A stretch of DNA of 64,000 nucleotides from Anastatus disparis (taxonomy: Eukaryota; Arthropoda; Insecta; Hymenoptera; Eupelmidae): contig JAFFSR010000227.1 in assembly GCA_017163975.1 (NCBI GenBank), positions 1,674,001 to 1,738,000 of the forward strand, read 5' to 3'. Of this stretch, positions 40,636 through 53,600 are shown piece by piece; the stretch's first letter is position 1; every line of letters starts with the position of its first letter. The position numbers and the translations under genes were made by a program. The notes under the pieces were generated by a model, which worked only from the letters and a program-made list of their open reading frames with translations, was not told the origin of the DNA and did not search any database.

Positions 40636-43469
40636 TACTATTAAAGTAATTAAATTGTAAATAACATAGTATACTTATGAATTTAAAACGGAAAACTAAA
40701 GTAATTGAATAAAATAAAAAATTTCTCAATATTATATGTTTCAATAATTATTAAATAAATCGAATATTCGCTGGTATATTTAATCTATGTTTAAAAATAA
40801 ATTACAAATTTTTTTTACAAAAAAGTATAACTAAAATAATAAAATTTTAAAAGAATTACAAATTATAGAATAATAGGCTCTAAACTCATTGTTAAAATTT
40901 GCATAAGATACAATTTTTTCGCAACTCTATTGATCGTTGAATAAAACTATAATAAATAATCCTATTTTAATATTTTATTTAACTTCCCGAATATTGAATA
41001 TCTTTTCATTTTATTGCAAAATTTCAGAAAAAAAAAATACTTTAGCCTACTGTATGTAACATGTAGATTATTCGGTTAAATTTTGAAATAAATTCATTCA
41101 TTAGTTATTGAGAATTTTTGGTTACAATATTATATATTGAAATTTTTCGATTTTGTACTAGAAATTCAAAATTATTAAAAATTAATGAATGAATTCATTT
41201 AAAAATTTAACTGAATAACCTTTATGGTACATACTACAAGCTGATGTAATGAATATGAGTACAGGTGTAGGGTTCGTTTAACATATTCTTAAATAAGTTT
41301 TCAATTCATATAGTAAATAATTTAATCGAATGAATGTATATGATATTAAGAGGATTAATTAACTTTTAACCAACAATCGATGTATGCAAAATTATTATAG
41401 TTATTATTTAATATAATACAAATTATTAAAAATAACAACAAAATGTTTAATTGCGTTTTGAGAAAAATCCTTCGCGCCCTTTAACTTTCTAATATTTTTA
41501 TATAATTTAAAGTAGCATAAATAAAACAAAATTAGGTTGAAAATGAAAGTAACGGTAATGTCCTTTACTTAAGATTTAAAATTTTAACCCAAAAACCCTC
41601 CCACTTATCCCTTATGGGTAAGATTATACAAATAGAATTATAATACATAAGGGTATGTCGTGTGGATGGAATTTATTTTAACATAATAGATAGGTAGAAA
41701 AAATTTTTCGAAATTTTGTAAGGTAGCAAGTAGTAATAAACTTATGTGTATTATACGTTTGAGTTTAAGTTTATAAAGGTATGATTCGAAGAAAAATCTT
41801 TCAAGCTACCACCAAAGAAGAAACAAAACAGGTAACCCCAAAACAAGTTGAAACTAGAAAGTTTAAACTATTTAAATGTTTAAGAGAGGTCTGATGAGGG
41901 GCAATTTAACGTACAAAAGGCTTGAAAGAAGAACAATCCGCGAAAATATTTAAAAATATGATACGGTGATTTTGGGTTCTATTTTGACGTGTTTAAAAAT
42001 CACCTACAGAGAATCCTCGAACGTTATAAAAATATCCATGTACTTTCGAGCTCATTAAATACAGTTTATATATATGATGAGATTAAGTAATTTATTTGAA
42101 TATTCATTACTGCAGAGTTTAAATTTTGAAACGAGAAAAAAGGTCTTTAAATTTGTAGAACGGAAAAATCCCTGTTGGAAAACACTTTTTGTTCATTTAT
42201 GAACTTTCTTAGGAACGAAAACATTTAAATTATTACGTACATTGTTTCATTGTGATTAAGAAAAAAATACAATAACGTAGGTACAGAATATTTAAATGCT
42301 TTAGAAGAGTAGAGAATGAGCTTCACTTAGTAGAACGTTTTTCTTTAATACAACTAGACCCAGGCTTCAGGTGGAGAACAGTTTTGAACCTTTTTTATAA
42401 ACTTAATTAGGGTCAATTGTTTAATAAGTTAATGGTTAAACTAAATTTCTCGTACATGTAGAAAATATCTCTTCTTGGCAAAAAGGATATTTTTTCCAAT
42501 GTGTACCTCGAATGGCAACTTGGCATATTCTACCATAGGCGTAGGGAAACTTTAAATTTTTGAATTTGGTTGAAAACTACGGAAAATATTTTCTAGTCTA
42601 AAAGTATGAAAATAGTTACTTTCGATACAAGTGCGAGAAAGTGATTTATGCCTTGTGTAGACATTTTCACCCGAAGTTAAAATCACTTCCTATCTCAAGT
42701 ATTGAATAAACTTTTTCTTATGCCGTTCAAAAAGCTTGTTTTCAAACACGCATTATTATACATGCGTGAACAAAAGCTCTACGCAAAAATTTTATTTTAT
42801 TCGGGAACTTAAAATTACTATAGTAAATATTAACGTGATTGCTTAATAGTTGATAAGGTAGAATCCTTAATAAATTTTAGAATTAATAAATTTAACATTT
42901 CTGTATAAAAATTTCTAAATTGACTATTACATTCTACTTTGAATTATTTATATTTTTGATTGATGAAGCAATTTAAAATTTTGAAAAACTCTTTAATATC
43001 TTACAGTACACTTATAAATGCCGTTTCTGAGCACGATAACTCTTTGTAAAAGTATTCACGTCATCGTTAATTTAAAGCTTAATTATTGTGTTCCTTAAAT
43101 TATTTAAAATACTCTATTATACTGAAAACTTAAAAGCGTGTTAAAATTCAGCAATTGATACACCTACAATAATTGATTTAGTTACATTATGCAGGACTAT
43201 AGAAAAACATTTTATTATGCTTATTTAATTGCAATCTGAATCTCAATATTTTAACTTTATAAATATCAATTAATAAATATTTTATATAAGAATAATAAAA
43301 AAATTAAAATTAAAAAACTTTAATAAAAATATTATTTATTTAATTTAAAAAAATTCAAAATTAAATACATATTGAAACTTATGATTCATAATAATTTTAG
43401 AATTCATTGATTTTTAATCAATATTTTGTAATTATTATCCAATTATTAAGATTTTTAAGATAGCTCCAT
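40636..43469. other. AT-rich spacer with one foldback
   Basis: Mostly featureless AT-rich DNA apart from the inverted repeat at 41045-41240. No gene is recognised. Confidence 0.5.
41045..41240. mobile_element. Foldback/MITE-like inverted repeat
   Basis: Arms of about 70 nt. The left arm reads cctactgtatgtaac ... attcggttaaatttt ... aattcattcattag. The complement of the right arm reads cttgtagtatgtacc ... attcagttaaatttt ... aattcattcattaa. The short centre makes the whole 196 bp a long imperfect hairpin. No coding capacity. Confidence 0.65.
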
Positions 43470-43666
43470 GAAGTCGTCAATGGCTCAGTCGGCAGAGCGA
43501 TGGATTCATAATCTCAAGGTTCCGAGTTCAAATCCCGCTCTCAGCCGATTCATACTAGCACCACTGTACATTACATGTGCTATGTTCACCAACACATTGA
43601 AACGACTTCCGTCGCTGATGAGCATCGCAAAGATAGCATAAATAGCGATGTTAAATAAAAAAAAAT
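43470..43666 (+). repeat. tRNA-derived SINE, copy 4
   Basis: The head has tggctcagtcggcagagcga as A box and gagttcaaatcccgctctc as B box. The body has the shared caccactgtacattacatgt and acgacttccgtcgctgatga blocks. The tail is taaataaaaaaaaa after gcgatg. It is one of the best-preserved copies. Confidence 0.87.
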
Positions 43667-46600
43667 TTGATCGCTATTGAAAATCAATTATTCTAGGTGC
43701 ATGTTATAATTTTTTTATTTATAATTTTTAAACTTTTGAAAACATATATTTCATAACATTCATTTCGACATAATTGAAAAAGTGATAGGTAAAGATTTAT
43801 TTATAAAAAAAAGAAAAGAGATAGCTACATCGTCTACAGTCTCGTGATTTAACTCGTATTCACCTATAATAATGAAATATTTAAAATAACGTTAATATTC
43901 TCACGGAAGTTCTCAATTTACAAAGAATACCACCACAACAATAGATCACATTATGTGCTACTTCATTTATCATCTCATTTTTGTGAAAGTAATTTTTTTT
44001 TTCTCATCGACCACCAAAACAAATAATTATTTCGCACAAGCCAGAGTCATTAAATAGCCCACCTACAACAATGTACAGATTCTAACGGAAGTGCGACAAG
44101 TGAAAATTCTTTTTTTCAAACCGCAATTTGCGAAAAAAGACACAAGCATACAATGTACATTTTGTAAGCTCATCTTTTCTTTTTTTTACACAATTGAGCA
44201 TAGAAAATAATATTTTGCGCTTTTTGGTTTTCTTTGAGATGTCCGCGGCAAGTATATATACCGAGCATTCTTTTCAACGATCGTCGAAGTCTACGAGACT
44301 TCTATACGTCTATACCATTAATAATTTAGAAACTTCTTTTTTTTCCTTTAAAGAACCTGCAGAGTTTAACATAAGACACCCCGCAAGGAGCAAAACACTC
44401 ACGCCGACACGAGGAAAAAAGAATAAAAAATGTATATCGATGCGGTATTCGTAGTATATATGCGCCAAAAAATAAGGGCAGGTAACACCAAACCGATTAA
44501 AGAAAAATTTTGGCTCAACTAAAAAGATTTCCCAGCGCCACTCTCAATTAAGATCCGTGAATTTTTTTCTTTCTTTTTTTTTATTTTCTTGGACTTTGGG
44601 ATGATTTTTAAGATTGTATCTGATAGATACTAGATGCACGAAGTAAGATTGTAGAAAATATTGGATTTTGTGCTACATGGAGAGAAGATAGTTGATTGCT
44701 CTTTGGATGATTGTACTTTCAGATAAAATTTATAAATTAGGTTAAAGTAACAAAACTTTCTTGGGCGATTTTAAATATAATTTGAAAATACAATTGCAAT
44801 AATAACCTGATTCCAAAAGTAGTCACTTTAAATTTCATGTAATTGTTAAATAATTGAAATCATTAGTTCACGACTTAAATAATTATCTAGTTTCATTATT
44901 TTAACGTTCGATGTTAATTTAAATTTACTTGTAAAAAATAGTTCATTTGATAATTTATATGAAATAAAATTAAAAAAAAAGTAAAACACGTGTAAATTTT
45001 TAATTATAATATGAATTTGGTTATATTACGATACTTTTAATTAAAATAACATTTAAATAAAAGAGAAAACTGGAAAAAGTAAAAAAATATATACTGTTTT
45101 AGCAATTTCAAGATTTAAAATCTTTAATAGATTTTTCATTATTAAAGAGATGGTGATTTATGGTTTCATAAATTATACACATGCGAACAAATAAATAACT
45201 CATTCTTCAAAACAGGAAGTTAAACAAATTTGTTTGTTGTTTCTGTCGTTCCTTTAATCCTAAAAAATCAAGTTTATATTTTTCAGCATAAAAAGTTGAT
45301 TGAAGTATTTATTTGTAAATAGTAAGTAAAATAAATCATGAATTTTATTTTGAAGTTAGGCTACAGATAAGAATTATGAATGACGCAATTAATTCTTTCT
45401 TCAAAACAGGAAGTAAAACAAGTTTGTTTTATTATTTTTGTTGTCGCTTCAATATTTAAAAAAAAAAGTAAAATCTATATATTTCTTAGCTTAAAAATTT
45501 ATATATTAGACGATTTCTTTATTGTACCAAATAAAATAAATCACGCTTTGTTATTCTGAAGTTTAATGCCCAGATAAAAATAGCAATAACATTGATAACA
45601 TTTAAAATCATAACGCATGAGTATTATAAAATGATAAAATTTAATAATTTTAAATAAAACCAAGTTATTAATTAAATTAGTTCAAACAAAGTATTGAATT
45701 CTCTTCGTAAACAATATATTTTACATAAAAAAATGAACAAAGGCTCAATTATAACAATATACAACACATCAATGTAATCCCATAAATTCAGTTATACGCA
45801 CAATTAAAAGTTAAAAAAAAGTGCATTTCATTTTTAACAAGTAGCCCTCAAACCTGTACCGAAGCAATTCTTCAATTATCTCTCTTATAGATCAGCGATT
45901 GGCACGGTAAACTTTCCCATACTATTGTAAAAAAAGAAGAAGACATTACGGAGAAAAGTGTACACATTTTAAGGTGCAAGGTGTTCAAGAAGAAATAAAG
46001 AAAGAAGTCTCTTAGCTATTCGCGAAAACTCAATGAATCGTCAAGACATCACTGGCTTGTAAATACACACCTACGCACAAAACTCTATATAGAAAAGACA
46101 TTCATCTTCTTTTTTTTTCTTAAAGAAGTCGGCAAGATTCATTCATCTGAAGCTACTGCAGCATATCTATATATGTATATTTGTAAACCCAGGATATAGT
46201 AAACATATAGAAAAGTCAGATATGAGTGTGCGTGTATGCGTATATATGCTTGTGTGTATGCTCTTATGGTTTAGCGCCTTGGGGTACCTGCTCGTGTGAG
46301 AAAAATCTTAAAGGGGCCTTTTAAAAGAGGAAAAAAAATGCGAGGGTGGCCAAAAACTAGAGAAGATCAGGTGAAACATTGTATAGCTTTTGGTTGTCTT
46401 TGAACGAATCAAAACCAAAGTAAGAAAAAAAGAAAGAAAAAAAAAACTAAAAAGAGCAAAACTTATGTTAAGAAAAGGAAGAAAAAGTGAGAAAAAGCTC
46501 TCCTCTCGCTGTGTGTACCTGTGTTGTATATCTCGCGAACGGAATATTTTCACTGGGGGGCTATTCTTGAGCGACCAAATATAACAACTCGTCGTCTCTT

Positions 46601-49600
46601 GGTAATTCTATTACCAGCAGACAAGGACATGGGTTATACGCACACACATATACTTTTTAAAGAAAATCTTTCTGTTTCAGTGGGAGAAAATTTTTAAGGG
46701 AAGCATATAGAAAAACTTTTCTGTTGCTATGCAAGGAAAAGAGAGGCGCCGCTCGATTCGTTAACGTGTCTCTCTTTGTATAAATATTTAAGCGACAGAG
46801 ATTTTTAAAATTCCAAGTCGACTTAAAAGCCGTACATTATTGACACACATATTGTTGTGTATGCAAAAAAAAAAAAAAGAATCTCGTAATACAAGTATAT
46901 GTGTATGCATACAAATATGAGGGTGGTTGTTGGAAACAGAAAAAACAAGGATTACTATCGCTTTTCGGATGATCGATGCGTTTGCTTTTTAAGCCTTGCC
47001 AATGTTTTCTTTAATCGCAATGTAACTATTTTTTTCATTGGAAAGAAGGTTTCGGTTTAACTTTGATGTAGATGACATCAATTTTGCATTGATGTCACTC
47101 TGTTGAATTGTAAGAGTATTTGTCAAGAGTATACTCACAGGTGTATAAAAAGAAGATGTATGAAAAATTCGAATACATAAATATTGTACCAAAATAAGGA
47201 ACTTAAATGAATAAAAAAAAAAAAAAAATTTATTTTTCAAAATAAAATAAAGAAGGATCTTAATTTGGCCAACAAATTTATTAATATATCAACGTTATGA
47301 AAATTTTCATGTTATCTTGATGAGCATCAGTTTTCTAGTTAGCATAGGTCTTCGGTAGTATATTTTAAACTTCAATCGCATCTAGAGATAAGAAAAGAAA
47401 AAAAGTTAAAGGAAATGTCTTAAAAAAGATATCATTCGTACAATATACATGTCAAAGTTATTAAATACAACAAAATAAATTAAAATAATTTTAAAAAGTT
47501 GCAATATTACGTTACATATTTAAATAAAAAATGAATATTTATTTATAATAAATATCAACTCATTAATTATTAAATGTTGAAATTCAGTGGCTGGAAACTT
47601 TAAGATTATATCCTAACACTTATTAATGGAAACTGTGAGATTAATTTCAACAAGTTAATATTAAATTTCAATGTATGTCCAGATTCTTAATTCAAATTAT
47701 ATTTTAGAACATGTAATTAAATAATAGCTATTGTTTTACAATTAATCATAAAATAATCTCATACATCGTTTAAATATGCCATGAAATTGAAAAAAAAAGA
47801 AAAAAAGAATATCAAAACACTTGAAAATCTAAATGTTTGATTAATGTATAAAATTAGTTACAATATTTACATTTTTATTACGCTTCTTATGATATAAGTA
47901 CTCGCCTTATTATACGTTTAACGTATGGTGTAAGTAGCATTGAAAAATTACTTTTCAATCGTTCAAAAAAAAAGAAAGAAGAAGGCTTCTTTTTTTAACC
48001 CCTTTTTAATTTTTTAGACGAGGGTTTGCCATTCAATGATTCTTATACTGTCCTGTTTTACTTTATACCTGCTTTATTTTCAAATGCGCGATCCACTTTT
48101 GTCATTAATTTTTTTTACTCTCTTTTTATACGATTCAATAAGACTGGTAAACATGTATTTATCATTTTCAAAAAAAACTATTGTTATAAATGCGCTACTT
48201 ACACATTCTTTTATATTTTCAAATTTTATCGTTATTAATCGTTATTAAATGATTGAAAGTATCTTTTAATTTTATAAATCTATGGTTATTGAAAATTATG
48301 TTGATGAAACAATTTACTAATTTTATAAAATGACTTCTTCAATTCAACTTGTTTAAAAGTAAAATAATAATGATGTTCAGTATTCATAATTTTTAACTAA
48401 AAAAAGTATAAATAACTTAAATTGGATATAGTAAAATTCAATTTACTTTAAATGTATATTTAAAAGAATTTTTATTAATATACGTAATTGTTATAAAAAT
48501 GTTAATTTCAAGCGCAAATATCTCAATAAAAATTTGTTTCACATAACAACCATGAAGTGTTTTTAACTTAATAAAAATTCATATTAAATGAATGAAAAAT
48601 TTTCATTCACAGCTCAAAAAAACAAGATAAGTTAAAAGTCGTTTTGAAAAATTATCTCAAATCCAAAACCCATTGCAATATATACCGGCGCATTTGCTTT
48701 TAAAAAACTGGTTTCGATTTAACGGCTACAAAGCCGAGGAGGCAAAAGTTTCTCTCGCACTAAAACATTCTTGTCTCATCTTCTTCTCTTTTTTTTTTGG
48801 TACAGCGTGCTTTATCGTTTCTCTTCTCGCCAACCAAAGCAGCTTCTTGGCCAAAAAGGGCACTTGAAGAAAAATCAAGTTAACGTAAATAATAGAAAAA
48901 GGTTTGAATTATTACAAGTAAAAAAAAAAATTCTTAATAAAAAGAAAAAAGAAATGCGCGTAAAACCAAAAGTACTAAGTATCGCATAAACGCTTTTCCA
49001 ATCGTTAACCATCGAGAGGTTTCCATTCTTTCTGGCGCGAAGGCTTTTCTTTTCCGCGTCACAGGGGGCAGATTTCTTTTTGTTCTATTCTTGTTTCGTC
49101 TTCATTTTCTTGTTAACTATAAAGTTTGCGCGACGTTGAAAAAAAAAATTGTCGAAGGGCAAAAAAAGAGAAAGCCAATAAGGGATAAATAAACTTGTGG
49201 GATGTTTAGAAAAAAAAAAATGACCAAGAAAAAGTGATTGGGTAATGAGATAACAAAGTTAAAAAAGTTAAGAGATTTTTTAAATTTGATAAATCTGTTG
49301 GCTGTGACTCAATTTCATGCAAAAGTTAAAATATTTTTTTTGGTAACTGGTGGACAGCTTTTTCTATTTTAATTAAAATCAACATGTAAATAAAGACTTT
49401 AAATTAGATATTAATTTTTACATAGTAAAAAACTAAAACTTTTTTATAATTATTTAATTTACATCTTTTTCTAAGTTATTTTAAGAATTGTTTATCATAA
49501 GGAAATACAAAACCACAGATGTCAAATAGTTTGATAATGTAAATATAATTAAATGAAAAATTAAAAAAACGTTGTTAATTGTTTCATCAATTATTTGCAA

Positions 49601-50340
49601 AGTTGCTTAATTGTCAGTCTAATCAGAATGTGTATAATCAGAAAAAAGTATACTTATTTAATAATTTATTTACTTCGCAAGCAAGAATCAAATTTATTAT
49701 TGAAAATCTTTTTATAATACTTGATTTAATTTCAATAAGCATGTAACTAAAAACAGTTGATTAATATTAATTATTTATCTATTAATACTACAAAATTCTG
49801 TAACTATTCAATTAATCATTGTAAAGTGCAAATTTCGATCAGCTGATAATTTTGACTAAAAACATTTGTTTGTTTGATAATAAACATTAATTCTCTGTAA
49901 AACAAGAACATTTAAATTGCTTGCACTTGTTCATTTCTATTTTCCTATCACAATCGCATAGTTTCATCAAATAGATACAAATAGAAGAGAAAAAAAAAAG
50001 GCGGCTAAAAGTTATTAGCAACGAGAGAGCGCACCACCACCTTCGAGCCATGCGTACAATAACACAGTACTCTTTTCCTCTCTTTCTCTCTTGCAATAGA
50101 AAAGGAAGATGCGTTGAGGTGCGAGCGAGAAAAAGTAAGTAAAAAGAACGCGCGCACATAAGGGAGCGCACAATATTACATTCGGCGGGATCTCGAAGTA
50201 AGGCCATGGGATTGGTTGCTAAAGCTTACTCCCCACTATAACTACCACTAATACTACTGTACACGTATAGTTTGAACTTAAACTCCGGAGTTTAAGATAT
50301 ACATACAGAAAACTTTTGGAGCAAGCCGAGGAGGGGAGGA
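43667..50340. other. Gene desert, part 4 (proximal to cdc25)
   Basis: No gene is recognised. Islands lie at about 44050-44600, 45840-46980, 48660-49240 and 49960-50340. An AT-rich tandem repeat is at 45201-45575. The ORF at 49887-50207 (minus) has no family features and overlaps the probable cdc25 promoter region. Confidence 0.55.
45201..45575. repeat. Diverged tandem repeat, about 195-205 bp unit
   Basis: Two units are recognised. Both start ttcttcaaaacaggaagt, followed by the near-palindrome aaacaa(a/g)tttgttt and a gtcg(t/c)t piece. Each then has an AT-rich middle ending in aaataaatca and a ttctgaagtt-like block. The offset is about 194 bp at the start and about 205 bp at the end, so small indels have accumulated. 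Confidence 0.7.
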
Positions 50341-50695
50341 TACGATAAAAGGACAAAACCCACCCTATCAGACGGCAGTACTGTGCGTTTCATCGAACAG
50401 CGAGCAGTTGAGAAGTTTTAGAACAGCCTTCTTGTGACTTGGAAAAATAAAAGGGCTTTTCTTCACTTATGTGTTTTTCGAGTATTTAGGACTACTGAAT
50501 TTTTCTTTTTTATTTTTCAAATAAAAAGAAATAATTTGTGATATACGTATATTAGCTTTGTGATTTTTTTTATGAAGTATTATGGTGATAACGAAAAATT
50601 CCTATTTATGGAATATCAGTCTTGACGATTAAAACATAAAGTTTTTCTCGTTTCCATTAATACCTTTCGTTTGACACAATTTATTAATCATCATC
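50341..50695 (+). promoter_or_regulatory. Candidate core promoter and 5' UTR of cdc25
   Basis: A TATA-like GATAAAAG lies at 50344-50351 and an initiator-like CTATCAGAC near 50366-50374 (A at 50370). The spacing, about 24 nt, is slightly short for a TATA/Inr pair. The sequence from 50370 to the ATG at 50696 would be a 5' UTR of about 325 nt. The transcription start is inferred, not shown. Confidence 0.35.
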
Positions 50696-53600
50696 ATGTT
50701 CTGGTCACCAGTCTCAGATTCATGCGATGTGTGTCAATGCACAAGGTAATTTTCACGAAGGATATTTTAGTGTTCTCTTTTTTATTTAACTATTTTTCTG
50801 AAAAAAAAAAACAAATGTTGCAAGTGTTATTGAAAATGTAAAAATTGTGAATGAAAATTAAAAAAAAAGTGTGAAAAAGAATTGTTTTATTTTGTAATTT
50901 TTGTCAAGTTTTTTTAAACTGACAAAAAATTATTAATTTTATTGAATGTGCTGTTTCATTATCTTGAATATTTTTCAAGTTTTTCGAACGGATTAGTATT
51001 AGTGATGATTAAAAATGACAATTTCTGTATATTTTACAGGATAAAATTTTTATATCTTATATTATTTTAATTGTTGATTCGGTTCTTCTTTTTTTGAACA
51101 ATAAAAAGTAAATTAGAATTTTTTTTCAACAATAAAAGTTAAAGTACAATTTTTGTAAATTTTTTAGAAAAAATTTTTTTACATCTATATTATTTTAATA
51201 ATTAATTTGTTTTTTATTTCTTTAACACGATAGATGTTAAAATAATTATCAAAATTTGAATTTGTTATAGTAATACTTTTTAAATATTTGTATTAATGAA
51301 ACAGCCATTACATACGTTAGTTCAAACTCTTTTATATATGCTATTTTAACGTTTTTTTTATGCTGTACTTATTTTTATCGAAAATTTATAGATAATTATT
51401 TAAAAAATATTATTTAGATCAATTTTTCTATTTATCTAACACTTTTTAATAAAAAAAGTTTCAAAAACTATAAAATCCAATCGGTTGTCAAGGCATCAAT
51501 TTTCAAAATAAAGCCGCGCTCGTTAGATATACAAAATAAAGGGGGAGTAAACGCGAGCGAATTCAAATTTATCAAAAGTTCAAAAAAGTAACATCACGAG
51601 GCGCCACTTACCGACTTTCTTTTGTACAATGCCATATACGAGAATAGAGAGCGTATTTTCACTATAGGCGAGGTTTGGGATCTGTCGCGAGTTGCTGCCC
51701 TCTTCAGTCGCGCGGCAAACGCAAGCCGTGTCGGTTCGTGTGTTATATCCAAAGTTGCGAGTAACAAGTACTTTTCCTTTTTCACGTCCATGTGTTTCGA
51801 GTAGCCGAGAAAAATTTTTTGACAAAGACCTTAGTGTTTTCATGACACAAACTGGTCTCTAATTTATGTTTTTTACGGAGGACGTGCACTAGACCTTCGG
51901 TACGATATAAAATAATATTGAATTTTTTAATAATGTTTGTGTTTTCTCTCACGTTTCCATCGCTACTTATTCCGAAATACATTTTGGAGCGTCAAACCAC
52001 GCCTGCTGTTACAAATTTTTTTTTTACCCTTCTAGTGTTTATATTTTAATTTTCAATGCTGATTTACTGTAAAGTCAATTTTCCTGATTTAAAAAAAACC
52101 ATAATTTAACAATGTTCATTCATAAATAAAAAAATAATATTCGATAATTTGAAAAAGCAAGTTACAAGTGTTTAACAGTGTTTTTTTAATTGTGTGATTG
52201 CAGGCTATTCAAAAATGCATTCAAAATCAAGGGAACACCGGAGGGTACGGTGAAGAAGCCTTTTTCATTAACAAAGTCATCTAGAACAAGACGGCTCATT
52301 GGTATGGCGGCGTCAGGACGCACATCGAGCCCTGATATTCTTGGCAGTAATTCACCATGTCAAGCCAACAATCAAAATCTCGATTGCACCGCCATCTTCA
52401 GTCCGAACACACAAAACTCGACGCCCAACAAGGTAAATACACATATATATGTATTTTTATATTGTTTTGTATCGATGTGTTTGTGAATGCATTGGTATTC
52501 TTTCCCGCATTTTTTTTCATTTGTATTATGCTTCGGATGTTTTAGATTATTATACTAATTTGTTATTATACAAATATTTAATGAATTATTTTATTTATTA
52601 AAATATTTTAAGTTTAAATAAAAAAAATTTTTTTTCATTAATAAAAAATTTTTTTTATCATTAAAATAGATGTATATTTAACTTTTATTTTTTTATACTT
52701 AGATTAAAATACGATGCTAATTTTAGTGATTCAAGCAGTATTTATTGATCCGGTTAGCTTTTGCTTATTATCGATATAATCTTACTAAAAAATTTTTTTC
52801 TAAATCAAGATAACGAATAAAGTGCGACTTCCTTTCGCGGCTGTTTAACAATTAAAATTTTTAAGCCAATTCGTCAATATATGTTTCCTTTTGTAATCCG
52901 GATATGACAGTGGTGTTATGTTGCCGCCAAAAAAATATCTGTTCCCGCTAATAAGAATAGTATAGCGCATTAAATAAAATTCCATCGTTAACATCTGGTC
53001 TTTGAATATTAATTAGTTAAAAAGTATTAAATTACGGATCAAAGAATTTCTAACTCGTTTGCTCGGTTTTTAATATATTCGAATATATTCATGTATTAGA
53101 AAATCTTAGAATTGTAGATTTATTTTTAATCATAATTTTATATGTATAAAATAATAATTTAAAACGTAAAATAAAATAGTGAAAATAATTTTTTTTTTAT
53201 TTCGAAGCATAATATAAAATAAATTAATTTTCTTTAAAAACAATATATCTTATAAACACAATGATATTAAATATTTTGTTTTTTTTGTTTGAACAGTCGA
53301 GTGGCTTGAAGCCATCGAAGCCCCGCTTTCCGTTAGAGGAGTTCGATCCCAACAGTCAGGACAGTGGCTATGGTGGTTGCACAAGCTATTCAGACGAGAA
53401 GCCACAGAAATGTAAAAATTTTCAATTTGCTGAACCGCTTGGTGTTGCGCCCCGTCGTCTATCACTCGAATCTCGCAGCCCAATGAAATCGCCAGTACGT
53501 TCCTCACCACAACGTAAACGCTTTGCTCGTCCAGCATTATTTCGTAGTTTATCATCGGGTTACGAGAGCACCGACGATGGCTTCAACGATCTTATCGACA

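Noticed and set aside
49887..50207. 106-codon minus-strand ORF upstream of cdc25
   Set aside because: No recognisable domain, hydrophobic low-complexity stretches, and it sits in the likely promoter region.
53261..53296. Start of cdc25 at the ATG at 53261
   Set aside because: These 12 codons are AT-rich intron leading into an acceptor at 53296. Two upstream exons join in frame and supply a natural start at 50696.
53250..53555. 101-codon minus-strand ORF opposite cdc25 exon 3
   Set aside because: Shadow of the well-supported cdc25 coding exon on the other strand.
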